5,853 nucleotides of DNA from Bdellovibrionales bacterium (lineage in GTDB: Bacteria > Bdellovibrionota > UBA1018 > CAIPTA01): positions 1 through 5,853 of the forward strand of contig JAKFYM010000198.1 in NCBI GenBank assembly GCA_021730855.1. The letters run 5' to 3'. Below, piece by piece: positions 1 through 5,690 of this stretch; the first letter of the stretch is position 1, and each line of letters begins with the position of its first letter. Position numbers and translations under genes: made by a program. A model generated the notes under the pieces. It saw only the letters and a list, made by a program, of their open reading frames with translations, searched no databases and was not told where the DNA came from.

Positions 1-480
1 CCGAAAGGCCTCAAGGTCTAAATCTACGATGCAACCGCGGCTCTTCATTTCCAGCATTTTGCTCTTGCGCTGGCCGCGGTAGTTGGTGCTGCCATCTAGG
101 GCCACAAATAGGTTCTTGGCTTTTTCACACAGCTTCTTTTGCGCGAGCAGGACTTTTTCCCAACCTAAGGTGAGGCGAATCATTGTGGGCGCATCGTTCT
201 TGCCCGCGGCGGGGCCGGAGGGCACCTTGAAGGTCTTGATGGCCGCCGAGTCGGGCTCTTCTTCCTTTTTCTCTTTGCGAAAAAGTTCGTAGCCCGGGGA
301 ATTTGGATTGCCCAAACTATCTTGGGTGGCCGCTCCCGGCGCCGCTGCGAGACTCGTTTTCAGGCCAAACGCTTTCCCGGGCGCACCCGGCGCATCCGCT
401 TTGTCCTTCTTTCGCAGTCGATCACTCTCGGGAGTGAACAGCGCGGCCATGCTTTGCCCTAGAGGGCTGGTCTTGCTCAT
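1..480 (-). CDS. Hypothetical protein, N-terminal part (runs off left edge)
   Basis: An open frame of 160 codons reads leftward from an ATG at 480-478 to the window edge without a stop, so the C-terminus is missing. A GAGG six bases upstream of the ATG (minus strand) is a good ribosome binding site. I do not recognise the protein. Residues 1-100 look disordered: rich in Ala, Pro, Gly, Lys and Glu, with a basic patch near 21-27 (RLRKKDK) and an acidic/basic run near 68-76 (RKEKKEEEP). From about residue 100 the composition becomes that of a folded domain (IRLTLGWEKVLLAQKKL, then LFVALDGSTNYRGQ and CIVDLDLEAF). No signal peptide or membrane segment is seen in this part, so a cytoplasmic protein is likely. 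It is divergent from the lipid operon and may share the 481-790 control region. That it is a real gene rests on the uninterrupted frame, the ribosome site and the domain-like composition; its function is unknown. Confidence 0.75.
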   Translation of the reverse strand, partial: MSKTSPLGQSMAALFTPESDRLRKKDKADAPGAPGKAFGLKTSLAAAPGAATQDSLGNPNSPGYELFRKEKKEEEPDSAAIKTFKVPSGPAAGKNDAPTMIRLTLGWEKVLLAQKKLCEKAKNLFVALDGSTNYRGQRKSKMLEMKSRGCIVDLDLEAFR

Positions 481-549
481 GAGGTGCCTCGTCTTACCTT
501 TCGGCAGGTAGGGCGGAATACTTGAGTAATTTGAGCTGGCCCACTTGCC

Positions 550-558
550 TGTGGATAA
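550..558 (-). promoter_or_regulatory. DnaA-box-like 9-mer
   Basis: The minus strand reads TTATCCACA, an exact match to the classical DnaA-box consensus TTATNCACA. A weaker relative, TTATCAACA, lies on the plus strand at 661-669. Both fall in the non-coding, locally AT-rich gap. Two sites are too few to call an origin, and a single exact 9-mer can occur by chance. DnaA binding here is inference. Confidence 0.3.
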
Positions 559-704
559 ATTTTGGCTAAGCAGATGGAATCATTTAAGAAATTTATCTTT
601 CTGCTCGGGCTTTAGAAAATCACCCAGCTAAGTGCGTGAAAGGATCGGGGACTTTGCTTTTTATCAACAGGCAAGGGGGCCGGTTTATTCGCTCCACAAT
701 CTTG

Positions 705-726
705 ACTGCGTAATCTCTTACGCAGT
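705..726. repeat. Perfect palindrome, candidate operator
   Basis: Two 9-base arms, ACTGCGTAA (705-713) and TTACGCAGT (718-726), are exact reverse complements separated by four bases (TCTC). The site ends six bases before a candidate -35 element at 732. This is the position and symmetry expected for a dimeric regulator, but it could also form an RNA hairpin if transcription starts further upstream. The inverted repeat is directly visible; the operator role is inferred. Confidence 0.6.
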
Positions 727-731
727 ACACC

Positions 732-761
732 TTGCGTCATACTCCAAATGCGCCCTACTAT
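732..761 (+). promoter_or_regulatory. Candidate sigma-70-type promoter of the lipid operon
   Basis: TTGCGT (732-737) and TACTAT (756-761) are separated by 18 bases. They match the -35 and -10 consensus at three and four of six positions. Transcription would start near 768, giving a leader of about 23 bases that includes the ribosome binding site at 778-784. An alternative -35, TTGACT (702-707), overlaps the palindrome but has no good -10 at the right distance. The match is modest, so this is a candidate only. Confidence 0.33.
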
Positions 762-777
762 GGGCACTGTTGGCCAC

Positions 778-784
778 TGAGGGG
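778..784 (+). promoter_or_regulatory. Ribosome binding site deciding the spt start
   Basis: TGAGGGG lies six bases before the ATG at 791. It is a strong Shine-Dalgarno match and the reason for choosing 791 over the upstream in-frame start at 632, which would add 53 residues unlike the family. Confidence 0.7.
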
Positions 785-790
785 AAATCC

Positions 791-1981
791 ATGGATTTGT
801 TTGAGAAATGTTACTCCTTCACAGACGCGAAGATGCTGCAGCAGGGCGGGCTTTATCCGTTCTTCCGCGCCCTGGAAGGAGCCGCTGGTCCACGTGTAGT
901 CACCGAGGGAAAAGAGCGGGTGATGGTGGGCTCGAACAACTACCTTGGCCTCACCCAGCACCCCCGGGTGCGGGAAGCCGCCGTGAAGGCGATCGAGCGG
1001 TACGGCACGGGCTGCACGGGCTCGCGTTTTTTGAATGGGAATACGGATCTCCATGAGCAGCTCGAGCATGAGCTCGCCAAATACCTGCAGCGAGACGCTG
1101 TGCTGGTCTACGCCACTGGATTCTTAGCCAACCTCGGCTCAATCTCCTGCTTGGTGGGCCGCAAAGACATCATTCTTTCCGACCGGGAAAACCACGCTTC
1201 GATCGTGGAAGGCCAGGGCGCCGCTATCGGGGAGACGATCAAGTACAAACACAACGACATGCAGGAGCTCGAGCGCCTCCTGCGTGAGTATGAGCACGTG
1301 CCTGGTAAATTAATTGTGTTTGACGGCGTTTTTTCAATGACCGGACGGATCGTGAACCTTCCCGAGATCGTGAAGCTGGCCAAGAAGTACGGCGCCCGCA
1401 CCTACTGCGACTGCGCCCATGCCCTTGGCGTGCTCGGCCCCGGCGGCCGCGGCACTCCCCACCACTTCGGCCTCAATGATGAAGTGGACCTGATGATGGG
1501 CACGTTTTCCAAGAGCTTCGCTTCGCTGGGCGGCTTCATCGCCGGTAATAAAGACGTGATCCATTACATCAAGCACAAGAGCCGATCTTTCATGTTCTCG
1601 GCCTCCTTGCCGCCCGCTAGCGTGGCCACGGTGCTGGAATGCGTGCGCATCGTGCAGGAAGAGCCGCAGCTGATTGAGCGTCTCTGGCGCAATGCCCGGA
1701 AGATGAAGGCTGGATTCGAGGAGCTCGGCTACGACACCATGGGCTCGCAGACCCCGGTCATCCCGCTCCTGATCGGCGATGATCTAAAAGCATTTATGTT
1801 CACGAAGCGCCTCTATGAGCTCGGCGTGTTCGCCACTCCCGTGGTGTCTCCGGCCGTGCCCAAGGGCTACGCCCTGATCCGCACGAGCTATATGTCCACC
1901 CACGAGGATCGCGACCTGGATTTTGTGCTCGATGTGTTCGCCCAAGTGGGCAAGGAATTCGGCATCATCCGCCAACAATAG
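791..1981 (+). CDS. spt: Serine palmitoyltransferase-like PLP enzyme
   Basis: This 396-residue protein is a fold-type I PLP enzyme of the alpha-oxoamine synthase family, which condenses an amino acid with an acyl thioester and releases CO2. Serine palmitoyltransferase makes 3-ketosphinganine from serine and palmitoyl thioester, the first step of sphingolipid synthesis in the cytoplasm. Visible features: GTGCTGSRFLNG (72-83), the variant typical of serine palmitoyltransferases; His135 in DRENHAS, which stacks on PLP; Asp207 and His210 in DCAH, the PLP-binding aspartate region; the Schiff-base Lys241 in GTFSKSFASLGGF; and Arg364 in ALIRTSY, likely carboxylate-binding. The DxAH motif is flanked by cysteines (Cys206, Cys208), where Glu or Asp is common at the second position. 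Length fits the family. The start at 791 follows a strong ribosome site. It is the first gene of an operon with the acyltransferase nine bases downstream. The alternatives, 8-amino-7-oxononanoate synthase or 2-amino-3-ketobutyrate CoA ligase, fit the GSRFLNG and FSKS motifs less well. Confidence 0.85.
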   Translation: MDLFEKCYSFTDAKMLQQGGLYPFFRALEGAAGPRVVTEGKERVMVGSNNYLGLTQHPRVREAAVKAIERYGTGCTGSRFLNGNTDLHEQLEHELAKYLQRDAVLVYATGFLANLGSISCLVGRKDIILSDRENHASIVEGQGAAIGETIKYKHNDMQELERLLREYEHVPGKLIVFDGVFSMTGRIVNLPEIVKLAKKYGARTYCDCAHALGVLGPGGRGTPHHFGLNDEVDLMMGTFSKSFASLGGFIAGNKDVIHYIKHKSRSFMFSASLPPASVATVLECVRIVQEEPQLIERLWRNARKMKAGFEELGYDTMGSQTPVIPLLIGDDLKAFMFTKRLYELGVFATPVVSPAVPKGYALIRTSYMSTHEDRDLDFVLDVFAQVGKEFGIIRQQ

Positions 1982-1990
1982 GAGCTCGTG

Positions 1991-3130
1991 ATGCTAGACC
2001 TGGTGGAGTTCCATCCCTCGGAAAATCGCCGCGAGCGCAAGCGCTTCATCGAATTCGCCTGGACAGTGAATCGCCAGGATCCCGCCTGGGTGCCGCCCCT
2101 GCGGCTCACCGTGGAAGACGCCCTCGATACCCGCAAAAACCCTTTCTACCAACATGCCGAGATCCGCCTCTGGAACGCCTACCGCAAGGGCGTGCAGGTG
2201 GGCCGCATCGCCGCGATCGTGGACAAGAGGCATAATGAATTTCACCAGGAGCAGGTAGGTTTCTGGGGTTTTTTTGAGTCCATCGATGAAGGGAGCGTGG
2301 CCACTGCGCTCTTTCAGGCGGCGGAGAAGTGGATCAAACAAAAAGGCATGCGCGCCGTGCGTGGCCCGGCCAGCCCGAGCTTCAACCACGAGTGCGGCCT
2401 GCTGATGAACAATTTTGGGCGGGCGCCCTATGTGATGATGACGCACAACCCGGAATACTACGCCCAACTTGTGTTGCAGCAGAAGTACAGCAAGGCGAAG
2501 GACCTCCTGGCTTTCGAGATGCCCACGCCCGAGGAGTTCGAGCCGCGCATCGTGCGCATCATGGAAAAGGTAAAAAAGAAGAGCGACATCACGATCCGCC
2601 CGATCAATATGAAGCGTTTCGCCGAGGAAATCGCCATCATCAAGGACATCTACAACAGCGCCTGGGAGAAGAACTGGGGCTTCGTGCCGATGGACGATTC
2701 CGAGTTCAACCATATGGCGAAATCGCTGAAGGATATCCTCTGGCCGCAATTCTGCTTGATCGCTTTCGCCAAAGACAAGCCGATCGGTTTCTCGCTTAGC
2801 CTGCCCGATATCAACCAAGTGTTGATCAAGATCCCGAGCGGAAGGCTTTTGCCGTTCGGGATTTTCCGCTTGCTCACGGGCTTGCGCCCAAAGGCAAAAC
2901 AAGTCACGCGCGTGCGGGTGCTCACGCTTGGGGTGAGGCCCGAGTGGCGCACGAGCGGAGTGGCTTCGGTTTTTTATTACGAGACTTACCGCCAGTGCAA
3001 AGTGATGGGCCTCGATGGGGGAGAATGCTCCTGGATCCTCGAGGACAACCGCGAGATGTTGTCGGCTATGGGCGTTTTCCTCGGAGCCCCGCCCTACAAG
3101 ACCTACCGGGTCTTTGAGAAAAACATCTAA
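1991..3130 (+). CDS. GNAT-family acyltransferase, possible bacterial ceramide synthase
   Basis: This 379-residue protein belongs to a large GNAT-fold family usually annotated only as N-acetyltransferase. Family-like stretches include DPAWVPPLR (30-38), NPFYQHAE (50-57), VGRIAAIVDKRHNEFH (70-85), GFWGFFE (90-96), RGPASPSFNHECGLL (124-138) and NWGFVP (228-233). The GNAT acyl-CoA pyrophosphate-binding motif appears late, as LGVRPEWRTSGVAS (313-326, R-x-x-G-x-A form), followed by SWILEDN (347-353) and YKTYRVFEK (369-377). There is no signal peptide or membrane span. In Caulobacter, ceramide synthesis uses a GNAT-type N-acyltransferase that acts with serine palmitoyltransferase; placement directly behind an spt gene makes the same role likely here, but that is inference. 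AGGAG at 1980-1984, partly within the preceding stop codon, sits six bases before ATG 1991, which is preferred over GTG 1988. Translational coupling to spt is likely. A less specific acyltransferase role remains possible. Confidence 0.75.
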   Translation: MLDLVEFHPSENRRERKRFIEFAWTVNRQDPAWVPPLRLTVEDALDTRKNPFYQHAEIRLWNAYRKGVQVGRIAAIVDKRHNEFHQEQVGFWGFFESIDEGSVATALFQAAEKWIKQKGMRAVRGPASPSFNHECGLLMNNFGRAPYVMMTHNPEYYAQLVLQQKYSKAKDLLAFEMPTPEEFEPRIVRIMEKVKKKSDITIRPINMKRFAEEIAIIKDIYNSAWEKNWGFVPMDDSEFNHMAKSLKDILWPQFCLIAFAKDKPIGFSLSLPDINQVLIKIPSGRLLPFGIFRLLTGLRPKAKQVTRVRVLTLGVRPEWRTSGVASVFYYETYRQCKVMGLDGGECSWILEDNREMLSAMGVFLGAPPYKTYRVFEKNI

Positions 3131-3149
3131 ATCCAGCTAGGCAGGGTGC

Positions 3150-3155
3150 TATCCT
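3150..3155 (+). promoter_or_regulatory. Candidate extended -10 for ruvC
   Basis: TATCCT, preceded by TG one base upstream (TGC then TATCCT, 3147-3155), resembles an extended -10 element. The usual distance would put the transcription start at 3162, exactly on the GTG start codon of ruvC. No matching -35 is visible 16-18 bases upstream. This is suggestive only; read-through from the lipid operon 31 bases upstream is equally possible. Confidence 0.28.
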
Positions 3156-3161
3156 GAAAAG

Positions 3162-3683
3162 GTGAGAGTGCTTGGCATCGACCCCGGTTCGCAATACCTT
3201 GGCCTTGGCTGCGTGGAAGCGCGTGGCTCCTCCTTTCGTTGGATTGGCCACCAGGTGGTGCGTGTCTTCACCACCGATAAATCCCTGCAGGCGCGCCTCA
3301 AGATGATTCACGCGAGCGTGCAGGAGGCGATGCGCCTCTGGCAACCGCAGGTGGTGGCGGTGGAGGAAGTTTTTTTCGCCAAGAACGCGCAGAGCGCGCT
3401 CAAGCTTGGCCAGGCGCGCGGGGCGGCTCTTGTGGCTCCGGCCACCTTGGGTTTGCCGATTTTTGAGTACCCGGCCACCTTGGTGAAACAAACCATCACA
3501 GGCTCGGGGCGCGCCGAGAAGGAACAAGTGCAGCATATGGTGCAGGCCATCCTGCGGGCGGCGGGCCCCCTCGAGTTCAGCCGCGCCGATGCTTCGGATG
3601 CCCTGGCGGTGGCAATCTGCCATTTGCAGCATCGCCACAAGCAGCGGCTCTTGGAAAAAAGCCTTGGTACCCCCCTTCGCTAG
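3162..3683 (+). CDS. ruvC: Crossover junction endodeoxyribonuclease RuvC
   Basis: RuvC is the dimeric nuclease that resolves Holliday junctions by paired, Mg-dependent nicks during recombinational repair, working on junctions held by RuvAB. The 173 residues match the family's usual length. The four acidic catalytic residues of the RNase H-like fold are visible: Asp7 in LGIDPG, Glu68 in VAVEEVFFAKN, and Asp143 and Asp146 in ADASDALAVAICH, with His154 following. GQARGAAL (83-90) is also characteristic. The GTG at 3162 gives the expected N-terminus (MRVLGIDPG). A Shine-Dalgarno at the right spacing is lacking: AAAAGG directly abuts the start. The next in-frame GTG (3168) is less likely because it would trim the first strand. 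Stop to ruvA start is 16 bases, so the genes are probably co-transcribed. Confidence 0.95.
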   Translation: MRVLGIDPGSQYLGLGCVEARGSSFRWIGHQVVRVFTTDKSLQARLKMIHASVQEAMRLWQPQVVAVEEVFFAKNAQSALKLGQARGAALVAPATLGLPIFEYPATLVKQTITGSGRAEKEQVQHMVQAILRAAGPLEFSRADASDALAVAICHLQHRHKQRLLEKSLGTPLR

Positions 3684-3699
3684 AGGGTAAAACATTTTC

Positions 3700-4359
3700 A
3701 TGATCGCGCGCTTGAGGGGAATTTTAGAGGACAAAACCAAGGAGCGGGTGGTGGTCGACGTGAACGGAGTGGGCTACGGCCTCTTCGTGGCGGAGACTGT
3801 TTCCCTGCGCCTGCCCGAGCCTGGCCAAGAGGTGGTGCTCCAGGTGTACACCCACGTGCGTGAGGACCAGATCACCCTCTACGGCTTTCTCTCGCGCCTG
3901 GAGCAGGATGTGTTCCTGCTGCTGATGAGCGCCAGCGGCGTGGGGCCCAAGTTAGCTCTTTCCGTGCTCTCCGCGCTCACCGCGGAACAAATCCTGGAGG
4001 GCGTGGTCTATGAGAACAAGGCGCTCTTCACCGGCATCTCCGGAGTGGGAAAGAAAACAGTAGAAAAACTTTTTGTCGAGATTCGCGAGAAGGCCGAGAA
4101 GCGCCTCTTGCTGGAGCGAGGAACGGTCTCGGCTCCGGCGGCGGGGAAACGCGAAGCCTCCACGGCCACTGGCAACTGGACGCAGGACCTGGAGCAAGCG
4201 CTCGTGGCCTTGGGCTACCGCGAGGCGGATGTGAAGCTCGTGGTGCGCGAGGTGCTGGCGCAGGGGAAAGAGATCGGGGGGCTCGACGCCGCCATTCGTT
4301 ATGCCCTGCAGTTCCTGGCTGGCGGGATGAAGCCCAAATCCCTTAGGGGGAATGCATGA
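3700..4359 (+). CDS. ruvA: Holliday junction branch migration protein RuvA
   Basis: RuvA binds four-way junctions as a tetramer and loads the RuvB motor onto the DNA arms. The protein has 219 residues, slightly longer than the ~200 typical of the family, with the extra length in the flexible linker. Domains: an N-terminal OB fold (about 1-65, starting MIARLRGIL) with the acidic pin Glu55-Asp56 in REDQITLYGF; paired helix-hairpin-helix motifs SGVGPK (79-84) and SGVGKK (114-119); an Ala/Thr-rich linker (about 140-160); and the C-terminal RuvB-binding domain (about 161-208, with EQALVALGY). The ATG at 3700 gives the canonical N-terminus; AGAGGG at 3682-3687 is a rather distant ribosome site (12 bases). 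The TGA stop overlaps the ATG of ruvB (ATGA, 4356-4359), indicating coupled translation. Confidence 0.96.
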   Translation: MIARLRGILEDKTKERVVVDVNGVGYGLFVAETVSLRLPEPGQEVVLQVYTHVREDQITLYGFLSRLEQDVFLLLMSASGVGPKLALSVLSALTAEQILEGVVYENKALFTGISGVGKKTVEKLFVEIREKAEKRLLLERGTVSAPAAGKREASTATGNWTQDLEQALVALGYREADVKLVVREVLAQGKEIGGLDAAIRYALQFLAGGMKPKSLRGNA

Positions 4360-5390
4360 ATCCCGAATTCGACCGTCTCGTGGAGCCGGAATTGAATGTT
4401 CGCTCGGATTCCTTGCTCGAACAGAGCCTGCGGCCCCAGACCTTTGGCGAATTCATTGGCCAGAATGGCCTCAAGGAGAACCTCGCCGTCTATATCGAGG
4501 CCGCCAAGCGCCGGGACGAGGCCCTGGACCATTGCCTCTTTGCTGGGCCTCCGGGCTTGGGCAAGACCACGCTGGCCTACCTTGTGGCTCGCACGATTGG
4601 TTCGGAGCTCTTCACGATCAGCGGCCCAGCCCTCGACAAAAAGGGCGATCTTGCGGCCGTGCTGACCAATCTCAAGCCCAACGACGTGCTCTTCATCGAC
4701 GAGATCCACCGCGTGCCGATCACCGTGGAAGAAGTGCTCTATAGCGCGATGGAAGATTTCAAGCTCGACATCATCCTGGGCCAAGGGCCGGGCGCCCGCA
4801 CGATGCGCATCGACCTCCCACGCTTCACCCTGATCGGCGCCACCACCCGTGCGGGCCTGCTCTCCACGCCCCTGCGCGATCGTTTCGGCATTCACTTTGT
4901 GCTCGAGTTCTACCAGCCCGAGGAGATCCAGCAGATTTTGGTGCATAGCGCCACTCGCCTGGCTGTGGAGCTTCTCCCCGACGGTGCCACAGAGCTGGCC
5001 AAGCGATCCCGGGGCACTCCGCGGATCGCCAATCGCCTTTTGCGCCGGGTGCGCGACTTCGCCGACGTGCATGGCCGTGGGGTAATTGACCAGGCTCTTG
5101 CCCGCAAAGCCTTGGCTAGCTTGGGTGTGGACGAGTGCGGCCTGGACTCGATGGACAAAAAAATCCTACTCACGATCATCGAGAAGTTCGACGGGGGCCC
5201 CGTGGGCATCGACACTTTGGCGTCGGCCATTGGGGAAGAGTCCCAAACGCTCGAGGACGTTTACGAGCCCTTCCTCCTCCAACAGGGCTTTCTCCACCGA
5301 ACCCCCCGCGGACGCGTGGCGGCCCGCCTCTCCTACGAGCACTTCGGCATTGCGCCCGAAAAAGAGAACCAGGCCCAACTAGAATTCTAA
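4356..5390 (+). CDS. ruvB: Holliday junction branch migration ATPase RuvB
   Basis: RuvB is the hexameric AAA+ motor that drives branch migration with RuvA. All key elements are in the 344 residues, the usual length. Walker A is GPPGLGKT (64-71), Walker B is LFIDEIHR (112-119), sensor 1 is GATTRAG (161-167), the arginine finger is Arg174 in TPLRDRFG, and sensor 2 is Arg223 in GTPRIANRLLRR. A C-terminal winged-helix DNA-binding domain (about 265-335) includes EKFDGGPVG, EPFLLQQGFLHRTPRGR and the final aromatic stretch. The beta-hairpin region that contacts RuvA, around residues 130-150 (AMEDFKLDIILGQGPGART), is conserved. The start overlaps the ruvA stop. The last of three ruv genes in the common order C-A-B; no terminator is visible between its stop and the tRNA genes, so read-through into them is possible. 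Confidence 0.97.
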   Translation: MNPEFDRLVEPELNVRSDSLLEQSLRPQTFGEFIGQNGLKENLAVYIEAAKRRDEALDHCLFAGPPGLGKTTLAYLVARTIGSELFTISGPALDKKGDLAAVLTNLKPNDVLFIDEIHRVPITVEEVLYSAMEDFKLDIILGQGPGARTMRIDLPRFTLIGATTRAGLLSTPLRDRFGIHFVLEFYQPEEIQQILVHSATRLAVELLPDGATELAKRSRGTPRIANRLLRRVRDFADVHGRGVIDQALARKALASLGVDECGLDSMDKKILLTIIEKFDGGPVGIDTLASAIGEESQTLEDVYEPFLLQQGFLHRTPRGRVAARLSYEHFGIAPEKENQAQLEF

Positions 5391-5392
5391 CC

Positions 5393-5421
5393 TTGAACTT
5401 TGATTAGGCTCAGGCTATTAC
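5393..5421 (+). promoter_or_regulatory. Candidate promoter of the tRNA pair
   Basis: TTGAAC (5393-5398) and TATTAC (5416-5421) are separated by 17 bases, each matching four of six consensus positions. Transcription would begin near 5428, about 31 bases before the mature 5' end of tRNA-Lys. The placement just after the ruvB stop fits an independent tRNA promoter. The match is moderate. Confidence 0.42.
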
Positions 5422-5458
5422 GAGAGTCCTTGGAAAGTCTGGTAACGGATTTTTACGT

Positions 5459-5535
5459 GGGCCCATAGCTCAGTCGGCTAGAGCATCTCACTTTTAATGA
5501 GAGGGTCGGTGGTTCGAGTCCACCTGGGCTCACCA
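5459..5535 (+). tRNA. tRNA-Lys (anticodon TTT)
   Basis: A complete cloverleaf can be drawn. Acceptor GGGCCCA (5459-5465) pairs with TGGGCTC (5525-5531), with one G-U at 2:71. The D stem is GCTC/GAGC. The anticodon stem TCTCA/TGAGA carries the loop CTTTTAA with anticodon TTT at 5493-5495. The T stem GGTGG/CCACC carries loop TTCGAGT. Discriminator A and an encoded CCA (5533-5535) end the gene. It is followed 18 bases later by tRNA-Glu, so the two are probably processed from one transcript. Confidence 0.96.
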
Positions 5536-5553
5536 AGATTTAAAGATTTCTGC

Positions 5554-5631
5554 GTTCCCTTCGTCTAGCCCGGTCTAGGACACCTCCCTTTCACGGAGGT
5601 AACGGGGGTTCGAATCCCCCAGGGAACGCCA
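5554..5631 (+). tRNA. tRNA-Glu (anticodon TTC)
   Basis: Acceptor GTTCCCT (5554-5560) pairs fully with AGGGAAC (5621-5627). The anticodon stem CCTCC/GGAGG carries the loop CTTTCAC with anticodon TTC at 5590-5592. The T stem GGGGG/CCCCC carries loop TTCGAAT. Discriminator G and encoded CCA (5629-5631) complete the gene. It is the second gene of the tRNA pair, with a terminator 35 bases after it. Confidence 0.96.
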
Positions 5632-5644
5632 TTTACCTTCAAGT

Positions 5645-5662
5645 TGAACTTTTTTAAGTTCA
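5645..5662. repeat. AT-rich inverted repeat after tRNA-Glu
   Basis: TGAACTT (5645-5651) and AAGTTCA (5656-5662) are perfect 7-base inverted arms around TTTT. It sits between tRNA-Glu and the GC-rich terminator hairpin. It may help processing of the tRNA 3' trailer or termination of the converging gene, but it is AT-rich and could be incidental. Confidence 0.4.
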
Positions 5663-5665
5663 CAC

Positions 5666-5690
5666 AACCCGCCACCGTGCGGGTTTTTTT
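5666..5690 (+). terminator. Intrinsic terminator of the tRNA operon
   Basis: The arms AACCCGC (5666-5672) and GCGGGTT (5679-5685) form a 7-bp stem with a six-base loop, and the T run extends to 5690 (seven Ts from 5684). This is a textbook rho-independent terminator for the plus-strand tRNA transcript. The converging minus-strand gene ends at its edge (stop at 5691-5689). On that strand the hairpin has A residues before it but no immediate T run after it, so it is probably weaker in that direction. Confidence 0.88.

Larger units (their letters stand above)
481..790. other. Divergent intergenic region
   Basis: About 310 bases separate the leftward gene (start at 480) from the rightward lipid operon (start at 791). 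The middle (about 550-620) is AT-rich compared with the flanking genes. It contains a DnaA-box-like 9-mer, a perfect palindrome, a candidate promoter and the ribosome binding site of the downstream gene, each listed separately. A frame open from 632 could add 53 residues to the downstream enzyme, but it lacks family-like sequence and overlaps these sites, so I treat it as non-coding. I saw no convincing promoter for the leftward gene and no RNA gene. Confidence 0.7.

Noticed and set aside
632..790. A 53-residue N-terminal extension of the serine palmitoyltransferase starting at 632
   Set aside because: The family-like N-terminus begins at 791 after a strong TGAGGGG ribosome site; the extension overlaps the palindrome and candidate promoter and does not look like a conserved domain.
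481..790. Replication origin
   Set aside because: Only one exact DnaA-box-like site and one weak one, no box cluster, and no dnaA, dnaN or other origin-associated gene nearby.
1994..2902. Long minus-strand open frame opposite the GNAT gene
   Set aside because: It is antisense to a clearly conserved protein in GC-rich DNA, where long shadow frames are expected, and its translation has no recognisable domain.
3066..3740. Minus-strand open frame of 224 codons opposite ruvC
   Set aside because: It lies across ruvC and both of its junctions; no domain is seen and the plus-strand catalytic residues are intact.
4299..5072. Minus-strand open frame of 257 codons opposite ruvB
   Set aside because: Shadow of ruvB, whose Walker and sensor motifs establish the real coding strand.
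5391..5458. Terminator between ruvB and the tRNA genes
   Set aside because: No stable hairpin followed by a T run could be drawn; only a candidate promoter is supported.
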